Part shown: piece after piece, positions 42,500-51,241 of the stretch
Layout of the letters: each line of letters begins with the position of its first letter
How positions within the stretch are numbered: position 1 is the stretch's first letter
DNA from: an uncultured Polaribacter sp.
GTDB lineage: Bacteria > Bacteroidota > Bacteroidia > Flavobacteriales > Flavobacteriaceae
Reading direction: 5' to 3'
Length of the DNA stretch: 64,000 nucleotides
Assembly (NCBI RefSeq): GCF_947500975.1
Contig: NZ_CANMUE010000002.1
Coordinates: forward strand, 248,001-312,000
The notes under the pieces: model-generated
What the model was told of the DNA's origin: nothing
The model's input: only the letters and a program-made list of their open reading frames with translations
Database searches by the model: none
Translations under genes and position numbers: made by a program

Positions 42500-44575
42500 A
42501 TGAAAAAAATTAAAACAATATATAAAGCATTAATAATATTTCTTGTTATAATTGCTTGTACAGACGAAAGAAGCCTAGATTTTTTAGACGCTATTAAAGC
42601 TCCAGAAAATGTTGCTGCAGTATATAATATTAGCCAAGATAACACAGGTGTGGTAACTATAACTCCGTATGCAGATGGAGCAACAACATTTGATATTGAT
42701 TTTGGAGATGGAACTACTGATCCGGTTAATATTGAGGCAGGTAAAAATGTACAAAACACTTATTTAGAAGGTAGCTATCAAGTAAAAATAGTTGCTTATA
42801 ATAATAATGGAGATTCTACAGAGGCATTACAAGACCTTGTTGTTTCTTTTAAAGCGCCAGAAAACTTGGTGGTTACAATTGAAAATGATATAGCTATTTC
42901 AAAACAAGTTAATGTTTTAGCGAATGCAGATTTTGCAGTAACCTATGAATTTTATTCAGGAGAAGATAGTGTTTCTCAGCCTGTAGTAACCGCAAATATT
43001 GGTGAAGCTTTAACTTATCAATATACTGATGCAGGAACATATTCTGTAAAAGTAATTGCAAAAGGTGGAGCAATAGAAACTGCAGAATACACAATAGAAT
43101 TTGAAGTTACGGCAATTTTAGCACCTATTACTTCGGCAACAATACCTCCAACAAGAGAGGTTGCAGATGTTATTTCTCTTTTTAGTGATGCTTATACAGA
43201 TATATCTGATATAGATTATAACCCAAATTGGGGGCAGCAAACTATTTATACAGCTTTTGATTTAAATGGAGATGCAATGATTCAATATAGCAATCTAAAT
43301 TATCAAGGAATTGATTTTGCAAATAATGTACAAGATGCTTCATCTATGGAAACTTTACATATTGATGTTTGGACAGCAGATGCAACTTCAATAGATATTT
43401 ATCCTATTAGTTCTTCATCAGCAGAATTTTCAGTAACAAGAGAATTAGTAGCAGATCAATGGAATAGTTTTGATATACCGTTAACCGAATTTACAGACCA
43501 GGGCTTAGTAATTTCAGATTTAAAACAATTTAAGTTTGTTGGAGCAGGCTCAGTTTTTATAGATAACTTATATTTTTGGAAAGCACCTTCAGCAGCATCA
43601 ATATTAACAGGTACTTGGAGATTGGCTTCACAAGCAGGTTCTTTAAAAGTTGGTCCTAGTTCTGGTAGTGGAGACTGGTGGTCTATAGATGACGCAGGAG
43701 TAACAGCTAGAGCTTGTTATTATGATGATGAATATGTATTTGGTGAAGATGGGTCATTTAAAAATGTTTTAGGTTCTGACACTTGGGTAGAAGCTTGGCA
43801 AGGCATTGCAGCTGATGCTTGTGGAACTCCTGTAGCTCCCCATGACGGATCTAATTCATCAACTTTTATTCATGATGAAACAAATAATAAATTAACAGTA
43901 AATGGTTTAGGAGCATATATTGGTTTACCAAAAGCAAATAACGCTGGAGAATTACCAAATGTTGCAGTGCCTTCTTCAATTACTTATGATATAGTACTTT
44001 CTAACAATAATACAGAAATGGAAGTTATTGTAGAAGCTGGATCTGGTGTATTTTGGACTTATAAATTAGTAAAAGATGCAACAAGTACAATAACATCTCC
44101 TATTGATGGAACTTGGAAAGTTGCTTCAGAAGCAGGTTCTTTAAAAGTTGGGCCAAGCTCAGGTAGTGGAGACTGGTGGGCTATAGATGATGCAGGTGTA
44201 ACGCAAAGAGCTTGTTTTTATGATGATGAATATGTATTTTCAAATGGAACATTTAAAAATGTTTTAGGGGCGGATACATGGTTAGAAGGGTGGCAAGGTA
44301 CTGCAGATGCTTGTGGTTCAGCTGTAGCACCGCATAATGGTTCAATAGCAGCTACTTTTATTTATGATGCTTCAACTAATACTGTTACTTTAAATGGTAA
44401 AGGTTCTTATCTAGGTATTCCTAAAGCGAATAATTCAGGTGAATTAGATGATCCTGCAAATGCTCCTGATTCTATTACTTACAATGTGACACTTTCAAAT
44501 AATGATACAGAAATGGAAGCCATTATTGAAGCTGGTAGTGGTGTATTTTGGACATTTAAGTTAGTAAAGCAATAA
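42500..44575 (+). CDS. PKD/CBM multidomain surface lipoprotein (probable glycan-binding protein)
   Basis: A 691-residue lipoprotein with lipobox VIIAC followed by TDERS. Two PKD-like beta domains (about 30-205; TFDIDFGDGTTDPVN is clear) are followed by a galactose-binding-like module (about 207-365, starting PITSATIPPTREVADVISLF). Two tandem copies of a roughly 155-residue module follow (about 371-527 and 537-691), each with SLKVGPSSGSGDWW and a C-Y/F-YDDEYVF motif. No catalytic motif is seen. It occupies the third position of the operon, where surface glycan-binding proteins usually lie, so binding of laminarin at the cell surface is the likely job. Confidence 0.85.
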   Translation: MKKIKTIYKALIIFLVIIACTDERSLDFLDAIKAPENVAAVYNISQDNTGVVTITPYADGATTFDIDFGDGTTDPVNIEAGKNVQNTYLEGSYQVKIVAYNNNGDSTEALQDLVVSFKAPENLVVTIENDIAISKQVNVLANADFAVTYEFYSGEDSVSQPVVTANIGEALTYQYTDAGTYSVKVIAKGGAIETAEYTIEFEVTAILAPITSATIPPTREVADVISLFSDAYTDISDIDYNPNWGQQTIYTAFDLNGDAMIQYSNLNYQGIDFANNVQDASSMETLHIDVWTADATSIDIYPISSSSAEFSVTRELVADQWNSFDIPLTEFTDQGLVISDLKQFKFVGAGSVFIDNLYFWKAPSAASILTGTWRLASQAGSLKVGPSSGSGDWWSIDDAGVTARACYYDDEYVFGEDGSFKNVLGSDTWVEAWQGIAADACGTPVAPHDGSNSSTFIHDETNNKLTVNGLGAYIGLPKANNAGELPNVAVPSSITYDIVLSNNNTEMEVIVEAGSGVFWTYKLVKDATSTITSPIDGTWKVASEAGSLKVGPSSGSGDWWAIDDAGVTQRACFYDDEYVFSNGTFKNVLGADTWLEGWQGTADACGSAVAPHNGSIAATFIYDASTNTVTLNGKGSYLGIPKANNSGELDDPANAPDSITYNVTLSNNDTEMEAIIEAGSGVFWTFKLVKQ
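43610..44077 (+). repeat. intragenic repeat, copy 1 (DWW/YDDEYVF module)
   Basis: First copy of a coding repeat, offset 498 bp from copy 2, encoding SLKVGPSSGSGDWW and CYYDDEYVF. A more distant relative lies in the adjacent GH16 gene (about 44995-45550). Confidence 0.8.
44108..44572 (+). repeat. intragenic repeat, copy 2 (DWW/YDDEYVF module)
   Basis: Second copy, encoding SLKVGPSSGSGDWW and CFYDDEYVF, and ending at the stop. Protein identity with copy 1 is high by eye, while the DNA has many synonymous changes. Confidence 0.8.
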
Positions 44576-44596
44576 TAGATTAAAACAAGATATATT

Positions 44597-46267
44597 ATGA
44601 AAAAATTAAAAAATATTTATATAATTCTTTTTTCTTTATCAATAGCTTTTTTTGGCTGTCAAGAAAATGATTATCAATTTGGAGAAGTAACTTCTCCAAC
44701 AAATATTACTATTACTGCAGAAATTGTAGGTGCAGATGATATTAATCCTTATGGAGATGGTAGTGGTACAGTAAATTTTACAACTGTTGCAGATAATGCA
44801 TCTTCATATGTTTATTATTTTGATGGAGTTGCTTCAGCTTCTCCTTCTGGCATATTATCAAATAGGTTTTCTAAAGTTGGTGTAAACACATATACTGTTG
44901 TAGTTAAAGCAAATGGTACAGGTGGAGTTTCATCTACAAAAACATTAGATGTAGAAGTGTATAGTTCTTTTTCGGATGTTGATTCTGAAAACATGTTAAG
45001 TGGTGCTAATGTTGGTGATAGTAAGAAATGGTATTGGCAAGCAAATGTAGATTTACATGTTGGTTTAGGGCCAGTTGAAGACGATTATGGAAATGGAGAA
45101 TTCGCTTATGAAGCTTGGTGGAATGGAATAAAAGCATGGGATACAGAAAAAAGTTGTATGTATGATAATGAGTTTGTATTTACAAGAACTGCAAACGGAT
45201 TAACTTTTGAACAAACTGCTGGTCCAGCATTTGTGCCTGGTACTTATGCAGGTTTTATAGGAGTTGATGGAGATCAGTGTCATGACGATACTGTTGCAAC
45301 AAATATGTTTGGTGTAAAAACAGTAGCTTTTAGTCCATCTACATCAAAAGCAGCTCTAGAAGGTACTTATAATAATGAAGAATATACAGGAACTACTTTT
45401 GAAATAGGTGATGGTGGTTTTATGGGGTGGTTTGTAGGTTCTGGTACATATGACATTATTTCAATATCAAATGATGAATTAATAGTTAGAGTAATTGAAG
45501 ATCCTTCTACAGGAACAGGGGCAGCTTGGTATCACAAATTTACATCTACAAAACCTGTACAAGGCTCTGATTATGTATATAATACTTTAGTTTGGGAAGA
45601 TAACTTTGATACAGATGGAGCGCCTGATGCCACAAATTGGACATATGACCTTGGTGCAGGAGGTTGGGGTAATAATGAATTACAAACATATACGAATGAT
45701 TCCGAAAATGTAATTGTAGAAGGTGGTGCGTTAAAAATTATTGCAAAAGCCGATGGTAATGGAGGCTATACTTCCGCTAGATTAAAATCTCAAGGTTTAC
45801 AAAAGTTTACTTATGGTAGAGTAGAAGTAAAAGCGAAATTACCAGCATCACAAGGTACGTGGCCTGCAATTTGGATGTTAGGGTCTAATTTTCCAACAGT
45901 TGGGTGGCCAGCATGTGGAGAAATAGATATTATGGAACAAACAGGGGCTGACAAAAACACAACTTTAGGTACATGTCATTGGTTTGATTTAGGTACAAAT
46001 GCTAAAGCTAGTTATGGAGAAACAACTGCAGTTTCAAATGCTTCTACTGAATTTCATTTGTATACTTTAGAGTGGACTGATTCTGCAATTAAAATTTATT
46101 TAGATGATGCTCCTTTTTATGAGTTGGCAAATAATTCAGATTTACCTTTTAATGCTGATTTCTTTTTTATCTTAAATATTGCAATGGGTGGTACTCTTGG
46201 AGGAACAATAGATGCTGCGTTTACAGAGGATTCTATGGAAATTGATTATATAAAAGTATATCAATAA
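44597..46267 (+). CDS. GH16 endo-beta-1,3-glucanase (laminarinase) lipoprotein
   Basis: A 556-residue surface lipoprotein (lipobox AFFGC followed by QENDYQ). An N-terminal PKD-like domain (about 30-125) is followed by a binding module related to the repeats of the preceding protein (about 130-325; CMYDNEFVF). The GH16 catalytic domain runs about 330-556. The active-site motif EIDIMEQ carries the nucleophile Glu442, Asp444 and acid/base Glu447. Flanking blocks SQGTWPAIWMLG, YTLEWTDSAIKIYLDD and ILNIAMGG fit the laminarinase branch (GH16_3 type). It is expected to cut laminarin at the cell surface. A hairpin follows the gene, before the second half of the locus. Confidence 0.92.
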   Translation: MKKLKNIYIILFSLSIAFFGCQENDYQFGEVTSPTNITITAEIVGADDINPYGDGSGTVNFTTVADNASSYVYYFDGVASASPSGILSNRFSKVGVNTYTVVVKANGTGGVSSTKTLDVEVYSSFSDVDSENMLSGANVGDSKKWYWQANVDLHVGLGPVEDDYGNGEFAYEAWWNGIKAWDTEKSCMYDNEFVFTRTANGLTFEQTAGPAFVPGTYAGFIGVDGDQCHDDTVATNMFGVKTVAFSPSTSKAALEGTYNNEEYTGTTFEIGDGGFMGWFVGSGTYDIISISNDELIVRVIEDPSTGTGAAWYHKFTSTKPVQGSDYVYNTLVWEDNFDTDGAPDATNWTYDLGAGGWGNNELQTYTNDSENVIVEGGALKIIAKADGNGGYTSARLKSQGLQKFTYGRVEVKAKLPASQGTWPAIWMLGSNFPTVGWPACGEIDIMEQTGADKNTTLGTCHWFDLGTNAKASYGETTAVSNASTEFHLYTLEWTDSAIKIYLDDAPFYELANNSDLPFNADFFFILNIAMGGTLGGTIDAAFTEDSMEIDYIKVYQ

Positions 46268-46282
46268 TCTTTATAATTTAAA

Positions 46283-46322
46283 TTTAAAACAAGGTTGGTT
46301 TTATTGCTAGCCTTGTTTTAAA
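46283..46322 (+). terminator. hairpin splitting the PUL after GH16
   Basis: TTTAAAACAAGG pairs with CCTTGTTTTAAA, extended inward by wobble pairs, but no long T tract follows. It may act as a weak terminator, an attenuator, or a 3'-end stabiliser within a polycistronic mRNA. Confidence 0.5.
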
Positions 46323-46455
46323 AATATTAAAATTCTTTTAAAAATTAGAACTATCATTTTTTATATTTTTAAAAAGGCTGTGCTTAAAGTTTTCTGAAAT
46401 TTTAAGAATTTAAATCATTATCATTTTTTTGAAAAAAAACACAAGTAACCTATTG

Positions 46456-47787
46456 ATGAAAATCATTTATTTTAATTTTTTATTAATCATTCTTACATTT
46501 TCTGTTTCTGCACAAACAAATCAGGTTTCTATAGTTAATAATGAACTTGGTTTTAAACTTCAGGTAGATGATAAAGATTTTATCATAAATGGTATGAATT
46601 GGGATTATATTCCAATTGGTAAAAACCCTTTAGATGCAAATTTTTGGGAAAATTCTGATGAAATCATCAAAGAAGCTTTAAAATCTGAAATGATTTTACT
46701 AAAAAATATGGGGGTAAATACCCTACGTTTATATACAGGTGTTCCTGCAAAATGGATTCAGTATATATATGAAAATTATGGAATTTATACCATGTTAAAT
46801 CATCCTTTTGGAAGATATGGATTAAGTATTGATGGAGTTTGGATACCGGTTACAGATTATTCAAACCCAAAAGCACAAAAACAACTATTAAGTGAAATAG
46901 AATCACTTATAAAAGCATATAAAAATACACCAGGATTGTTAATGTATTTATTAGGTAATGAAAACAATTATGGTCTTTTTTGGGCAGGTTCAGAAACTGA
47001 AGATTTTCCTGATGATGAAAAAGAAAAACAGCGTTTAGGAGAAATTAGAGGTAGACCTATGTACAGGTTAATGAACGAAGCTGCAAAAAAAATTAAAAAA
47101 ATGGATGAAAACCATCCAGTAGCAATTTGTAATGGAGATACTTTATTTATAGACATTATTGCACAAGAATGTAAAGACGTTGATGTTTTTGGAACAAATA
47201 CTTACAGAGGCGTTTCTTTTACAGGTATTTTTAATGAAGTAAAACAGAAATTAAACAAACCTTTATTATTTACAGAATTTGGTGCAGATGCTTTTAATGC
47301 TAAAAGCAATAAAGAAGATCAATGCAGTCAAGCTTATTATTTGATTGCTAATTGGAAAGAAATTTATCAAAATACTTATGGTAAAGAAAAAGCTCAAAAC
47401 TCAATTGGAGGTTTTACTTTTCAGTTTAATGATGGTTGGTGGAAATATGATTTTGATCATAGAAGAAACGTAAATATTCATGATAAAACACCTAATTGGG
47501 CAAACCAAGGTTATAATAAAGACTGGGTTTCTGGGAAAAATAATATGAATGAAGAATGGTTTGGAATCTGTGCAAAAGGTCCAACAAATTCAAAAGGTTT
47601 ATTTACTTCTTATCCAAGAGCAGCGTATTATGCTCTACAAGAGGTTCATCAATTAAACCCCTATGATCATAAGGTTGATTTAAAAGTAATAAATAAACAT
47701 TTTAAAAAAATTAGCATAAAAAAGGCTAATAATAAAGCAAAAGTAGATACTGCTATTTTAGAAAAAATTCTAAAAAAGAAAAAGTAG
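46456..47787 (+). CDS. secreted clan GH-A glycosidase, family unresolved
   Basis: A 443-residue (beta/alpha)8 glycosidase. Signal peptide MKIIYFNFLLIILTFSVSAQ starts at ATG 46456; the frame opens at TTG 46429, but this ATG yields a clean signal. The acid/base Glu lies in MYLLGNENNYGLFW (Glu169) and the nucleophile in LLFTEFGADAF (Glu274). The block GVNTLRLYTGVPAKWIQYIY is like GH2 and GH72 barrels. The TEFGADA segment is GH2-like, but the beta-sandwich domains of GH2 are missing. Context suggests beta-glucan cleavage or transglycosylation. It heads the second half of the PUL, 44 nt before the phosphorylase gene. Confidence 0.78.
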   Translation: MKIIYFNFLLIILTFSVSAQTNQVSIVNNELGFKLQVDDKDFIINGMNWDYIPIGKNPLDANFWENSDEIIKEALKSEMILLKNMGVNTLRLYTGVPAKWIQYIYENYGIYTMLNHPFGRYGLSIDGVWIPVTDYSNPKAQKQLLSEIESLIKAYKNTPGLLMYLLGNENNYGLFWAGSETEDFPDDEKEKQRLGEIRGRPMYRLMNEAAKKIKKMDENHPVAICNGDTLFIDIIAQECKDVDVFGTNTYRGVSFTGIFNEVKQKLNKPLLFTEFGADAFNAKSNKEDQCSQAYYLIANWKEIYQNTYGKEKAQNSIGGFTFQFNDGWWKYDFDHRRNVNIHDKTPNWANQGYNKDWVSGKNNMNEEWFGICAKGPTNSKGLFTSYPRAAYYALQEVHQLNPYDHKVDLKVINKHFKKISIKKANNKAKVDTAILEKILKKKK

Positions 47788-47831
47788 TTTAAAAAAGTAT
47801 TAAGTAAAAAATATAAAAGAATATTATACAA

Positions 47832-50800
47832 ATGAGTAAAGGTGATTTAGTAAACTTTGAGAACGAATCTTATTATAAGATTTCCAATAGTCACACAATG
47901 CGTCCTTTTTTTATGACGATTGTTTCAGACTCAAATCATTGGATGTTTATTTCAAGTAATGGAGGTTTAACAGCAGGAAGACAAAATGCAGAAAAAGCTT
48001 TATTTCCTTATTATACAGATGATAAAATTACTGAATTAGTAGAAACTACCGGAAGTAAATCAATTTTTAGAATTCATAAAAACGGTACATCTAATTTGTG
48101 GGAGCCATTTTCTGAAAGGCAAGATGGATTATATAAAATCAGTAGAAATTTATATAAAAATATTTATGGTAATAAAATTGTTTTCGAAGAAATAAATGAA
48201 GATTTACAAGTAACTTTTAGATATCAATGGAACTCAAGCGATGAGTTTGGTTTTGTTAGAAAGGCAACATTTGTAAATAATTCTGATGATAATATTAAGG
48301 TTTCTGTTTTAGATGGATTGCAAAACATTATTCCTTATGGGGTGGGTTCAGATTTACAAGGCATAAGAAGTAATTTAGTTGACGCATATAAAAAATGCGA
48401 GTTAGAGGCAGAAGTTGGTTTAGGAATTTATGCGTTAAGTGCAATAATTGTTGATAAAGCAGAGCCAAGTGAAGCTTTAAAAGCAAATTTAGTTTGGTCT
48501 TTTGGTATAGAAAATCCAACTTATTTACTTTCTTCTTTGCAGGTTTCTAATTTTAGAAAAGGAATTGATCTGGAACAAGAGGTAGATATGAAAGCTGAAA
48601 AAGGCGCATATTTTATAAATACAGAAATTTCTTTAGAAGTAAATCAAGATAAAACTTGGATGCAAATTGCCAATGTAAATCAAACGGTTTCTGATGTTAC
48701 TCGTATTTCAGAATTAATTAAAAGTGGTAAAAATATTAAGGAAATTATAAATGAAAGTATTGAGGTAGGTACAAAAAACTTAATCAGTTTAGCAGCAGCC
48801 TCAGATGGATTACAATTATCTAATGATCCATTAGTAAATACAAGGCATTTTTCAAATACACTTTTTAATATAATGAGAGGTGGAATTTTTGATGATAACT
48901 ATACAATTGAAAAAGACGATTTTATAACATATTTATCAAAAGCCAATAAACAGTTATTTACTGTTAAAAAAGAAACCTTACATAGTTTACCAAAAAAAAT
49001 CAACTTAAATTTTATTAAGAATTTAGCTGAAAATGATTCCGATAAAGATTTTAAAAGATTGTGTTTAGAATATTTACCACTAAAGTTTAGTAGAAGGCAT
49101 GGAGATCCAAGTAGACCTTGGAACAAGTTTTCTATCAACACAAAAAGTGAGGTTGATGGTTCTAAAATTTTAGATTATGAGGGGAATTGGAGAGATATTT
49201 TTCAAAACTGGGAAGCATTGGCACATTCGTATCCTCAGTTTATTGAGAGTATGATTCACAAATTTTTAAATGCTACAACTTTTGAAGGTTACAATCCTTA
49301 TAGAGTTACTAAAGATGGTTTTGATTGGGAAGTAATAGAAGAGCATGATCCTTGGTCTTATATTGGTTATTGGGGAGATCATCAAATTATCTATTTGTTA
49401 AAATTTTTAGAGTTTATAGAGAAACATTATCCATCTAAATTAGCAACGTTATTTAATGAAGATGTATTTGTGTATGCAAACGTACCATATGTAATAAAAC
49501 CGTATTCTGATATCTTAAAAGATCCAAAAGACACTATAGATTTTAATCATAATTTACAAACAGTAATTGATGAAAGAAGAGCTGGGATTGGTGCTGATGG
49601 TTCTTTATTATTGGATAAAAATAACGGTTCATATAAAGTAAATTTAATTGAAAAACTTTTAGTTACCGTACTAGCTAAAGTTTCTAATTTTATACCAGAA
49701 GCTGGTATTTGGTTAAACACACAAAGACCAGAATGGAATGACGCTAACAACGCTTTAGTTGGTAATGGTGTTTCTATGGTAACTTTATATTATTTAAGAA
49801 GATTTATTAATTTCTTTGAAGAAGTTGTAGAAAATTCTAATATAAATGATGTACAAATTTCTGATGAGGTATCTTCATTGTTTCATAAAGTTATAACAAC
49901 GTTAGATTCTAATGCAACTATTTTATCAAGAAAAGTAACTGATACGGAAAGAAAAACAGTATTAGATGGTCTAGGAAAACCTGCAAGTGATTATAGAAAT
50001 TTAATTTATAAAAACGGATTTTCAACTAAAAAATCTTCAGTTTCAAAAACAACATTGCTGCACTTTTTTACGATTACTAAAAATTATTTAGATCATAGTA
50101 TTAGAGCAAACAAGCGTTCTGACAATATGTATCATGCATACAATTTAATGACGATTGAAAATGATAAAGAAGTGTCAATTTCATATTTATCTGAAATGTT
50201 AGAAGGACAAGTAGCTGCGTTAAGTTCTGGTTATTTATCATCACAACAATCCTTAGATTTATTAGATGGATTAAAAGCATCTGCTTTGTTTAGACCAGAT
50301 CAATACAGTTATATTTTATATCCAAACAAAGATTTACCAAGGTTTACTCAAAAGAATAATATTGCTGCAAATAAAGTAGAAAAATCTAAATTACTTCAGC
50401 AATTGTTAATTGATGAAAATAGAGAAATAATTGAGAAAGATGTAAATGGCAATTATCATTTTAATGGAAATTTTAATAACGCCAACAGTGTTAAAAAATC
50501 TTTATCAAGCCTTCCAGAAGAATATAAATTATTAGTAGAAAATGAATCTGATTATATTTTAGAAATTTTTGAAGAAATTTTTGATCACAAATCTTTTACA
50601 GGTCGATCTGGAACTTTCTTTGGTTATGAAGGTTTAGGTTCTATTTATTGGCATATGGTTTCTAAACTGTCATTAGCAGTACAAGAAAATTGCTTATTGG
50701 CAATTAAAAATAATGAAAGCAAAGTTGTTGTAGGAAGATTATTAGATCATTATTACGAAATAAATGCAGGAATTGGAGTTCATAAATCTCCAGAATTGTA

Positions 50801-51236
50801 TGGAGCTTTTCCTACAGATGCGTACTCTCATACACCTGCAACAAAAGGTGCTCAACAGCCAGGTATGACAGGTCAAGTAAAAGAAGATTTGTTAAGTAGG
50901 TTTGGAGAATTAGGTGTTTTTGTTAATGATGGAAAAATTATTTTCAACCCAAGACTATTAAAAAAATCTGAATTTTTAAGTGAAGCCAAACTGTTTAAAT
51001 ATATCAATATTAATAATGAAAAATGTGAATTAAATATTGATAAGAATCAATTGTGTTTCACTTATTGTCAAGTACCAATAATTTATACATTATCAAATAA
51101 TGAAAGTGTTGAGGTTGTTTTTAACAATAATACGACCAATACTATTAGTTCTTTGCAATTAGATGAAAATACAAGTGCAAAAATGTTTGATAGAACAAAT
51201 GAAATTAACCATATAAAAGTTTCAATTATTAAGTAA
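47832..51236 (+). CDS. GH149-type beta-1,3-glucan phosphorylase
   Basis: A 1134-residue cytoplasmic enzyme with no signal peptide. The N terminus has a phosphorylase-like beta-sandwich (ISNSHTMRPFFMTIVSDSNHW, SSNGGLTAGRQNAEKALFPY). A large helical barrel contains WSYIGYWGDHQIIYLLKFLE, where Asp516 is a candidate general acid. Conserved blocks GDPSRPWNKFSI, GRSGTFFGYEGLGSIYWHM and GAFPTDAYSHTPATKGAQQPG fit the GH94/GH149/GH161 phosphorylase group. The length and laminarin context fit GH149 best. It would cut beta-1,3-gluco-oligosaccharides with phosphate to glucose 1-phosphate, saving ATP. The family call is from memory of the group, and GH161 remains possible. Confidence 0.8.
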   Translation: MSKGDLVNFENESYYKISNSHTMRPFFMTIVSDSNHWMFISSNGGLTAGRQNAEKALFPYYTDDKITELVETTGSKSIFRIHKNGTSNLWEPFSERQDGLYKISRNLYKNIYGNKIVFEEINEDLQVTFRYQWNSSDEFGFVRKATFVNNSDDNIKVSVLDGLQNIIPYGVGSDLQGIRSNLVDAYKKCELEAEVGLGIYALSAIIVDKAEPSEALKANLVWSFGIENPTYLLSSLQVSNFRKGIDLEQEVDMKAEKGAYFINTEISLEVNQDKTWMQIANVNQTVSDVTRISELIKSGKNIKEIINESIEVGTKNLISLAAASDGLQLSNDPLVNTRHFSNTLFNIMRGGIFDDNYTIEKDDFITYLSKANKQLFTVKKETLHSLPKKINLNFIKNLAENDSDKDFKRLCLEYLPLKFSRRHGDPSRPWNKFSINTKSEVDGSKILDYEGNWRDIFQNWEALAHSYPQFIESMIHKFLNATTFEGYNPYRVTKDGFDWEVIEEHDPWSYIGYWGDHQIIYLLKFLEFIEKHYPSKLATLFNEDVFVYANVPYVIKPYSDILKDPKDTIDFNHNLQTVIDERRAGIGADGSLLLDKNNGSYKVNLIEKLLVTVLAKVSNFIPEAGIWLNTQRPEWNDANNALVGNGVSMVTLYYLRRFINFFEEVVENSNINDVQISDEVSSLFHKVITTLDSNATILSRKVTDTERKTVLDGLGKPASDYRNLIYKNGFSTKKSSVSKTTLLHFFTITKNYLDHSIRANKRSDNMYHAYNLMTIENDKEVSISYLSEMLEGQVAALSSGYLSSQQSLDLLDGLKASALFRPDQYSYILYPNKDLPRFTQKNNIAANKVEKSKLLQQLLIDENREIIEKDVNGNYHFNGNFNNANSVKKSLSSLPEEYKLLVENESDYILEIFEEIFDHKSFTGRSGTFFGYEGLGSIYWHMVSKLSLAVQENCLLAIKNNESKVVVGRLLDHYYEINAGIGVHKSPELYGAFPTDAYSHTPATKGAQQPGMTGQVKEDLLSRFGELGVFVNDGKIIFNPRLLKKSEFLSEAKLFKYININNEKCELNIDKNQLCFTYCQVPIIYTLSNNESVEVVFNNNTTNTISSLQLDENTSAKMFDRTNEINHIKVSIIK

Positions 51237-51241
51237 TTTTT

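Noticed and set aside
46429..46455. TTG start for the clan GH-A enzyme
   Set aside because: The ATG at 46456 gives a cleaner signal peptide; the longer form adds a polar stretch before it.
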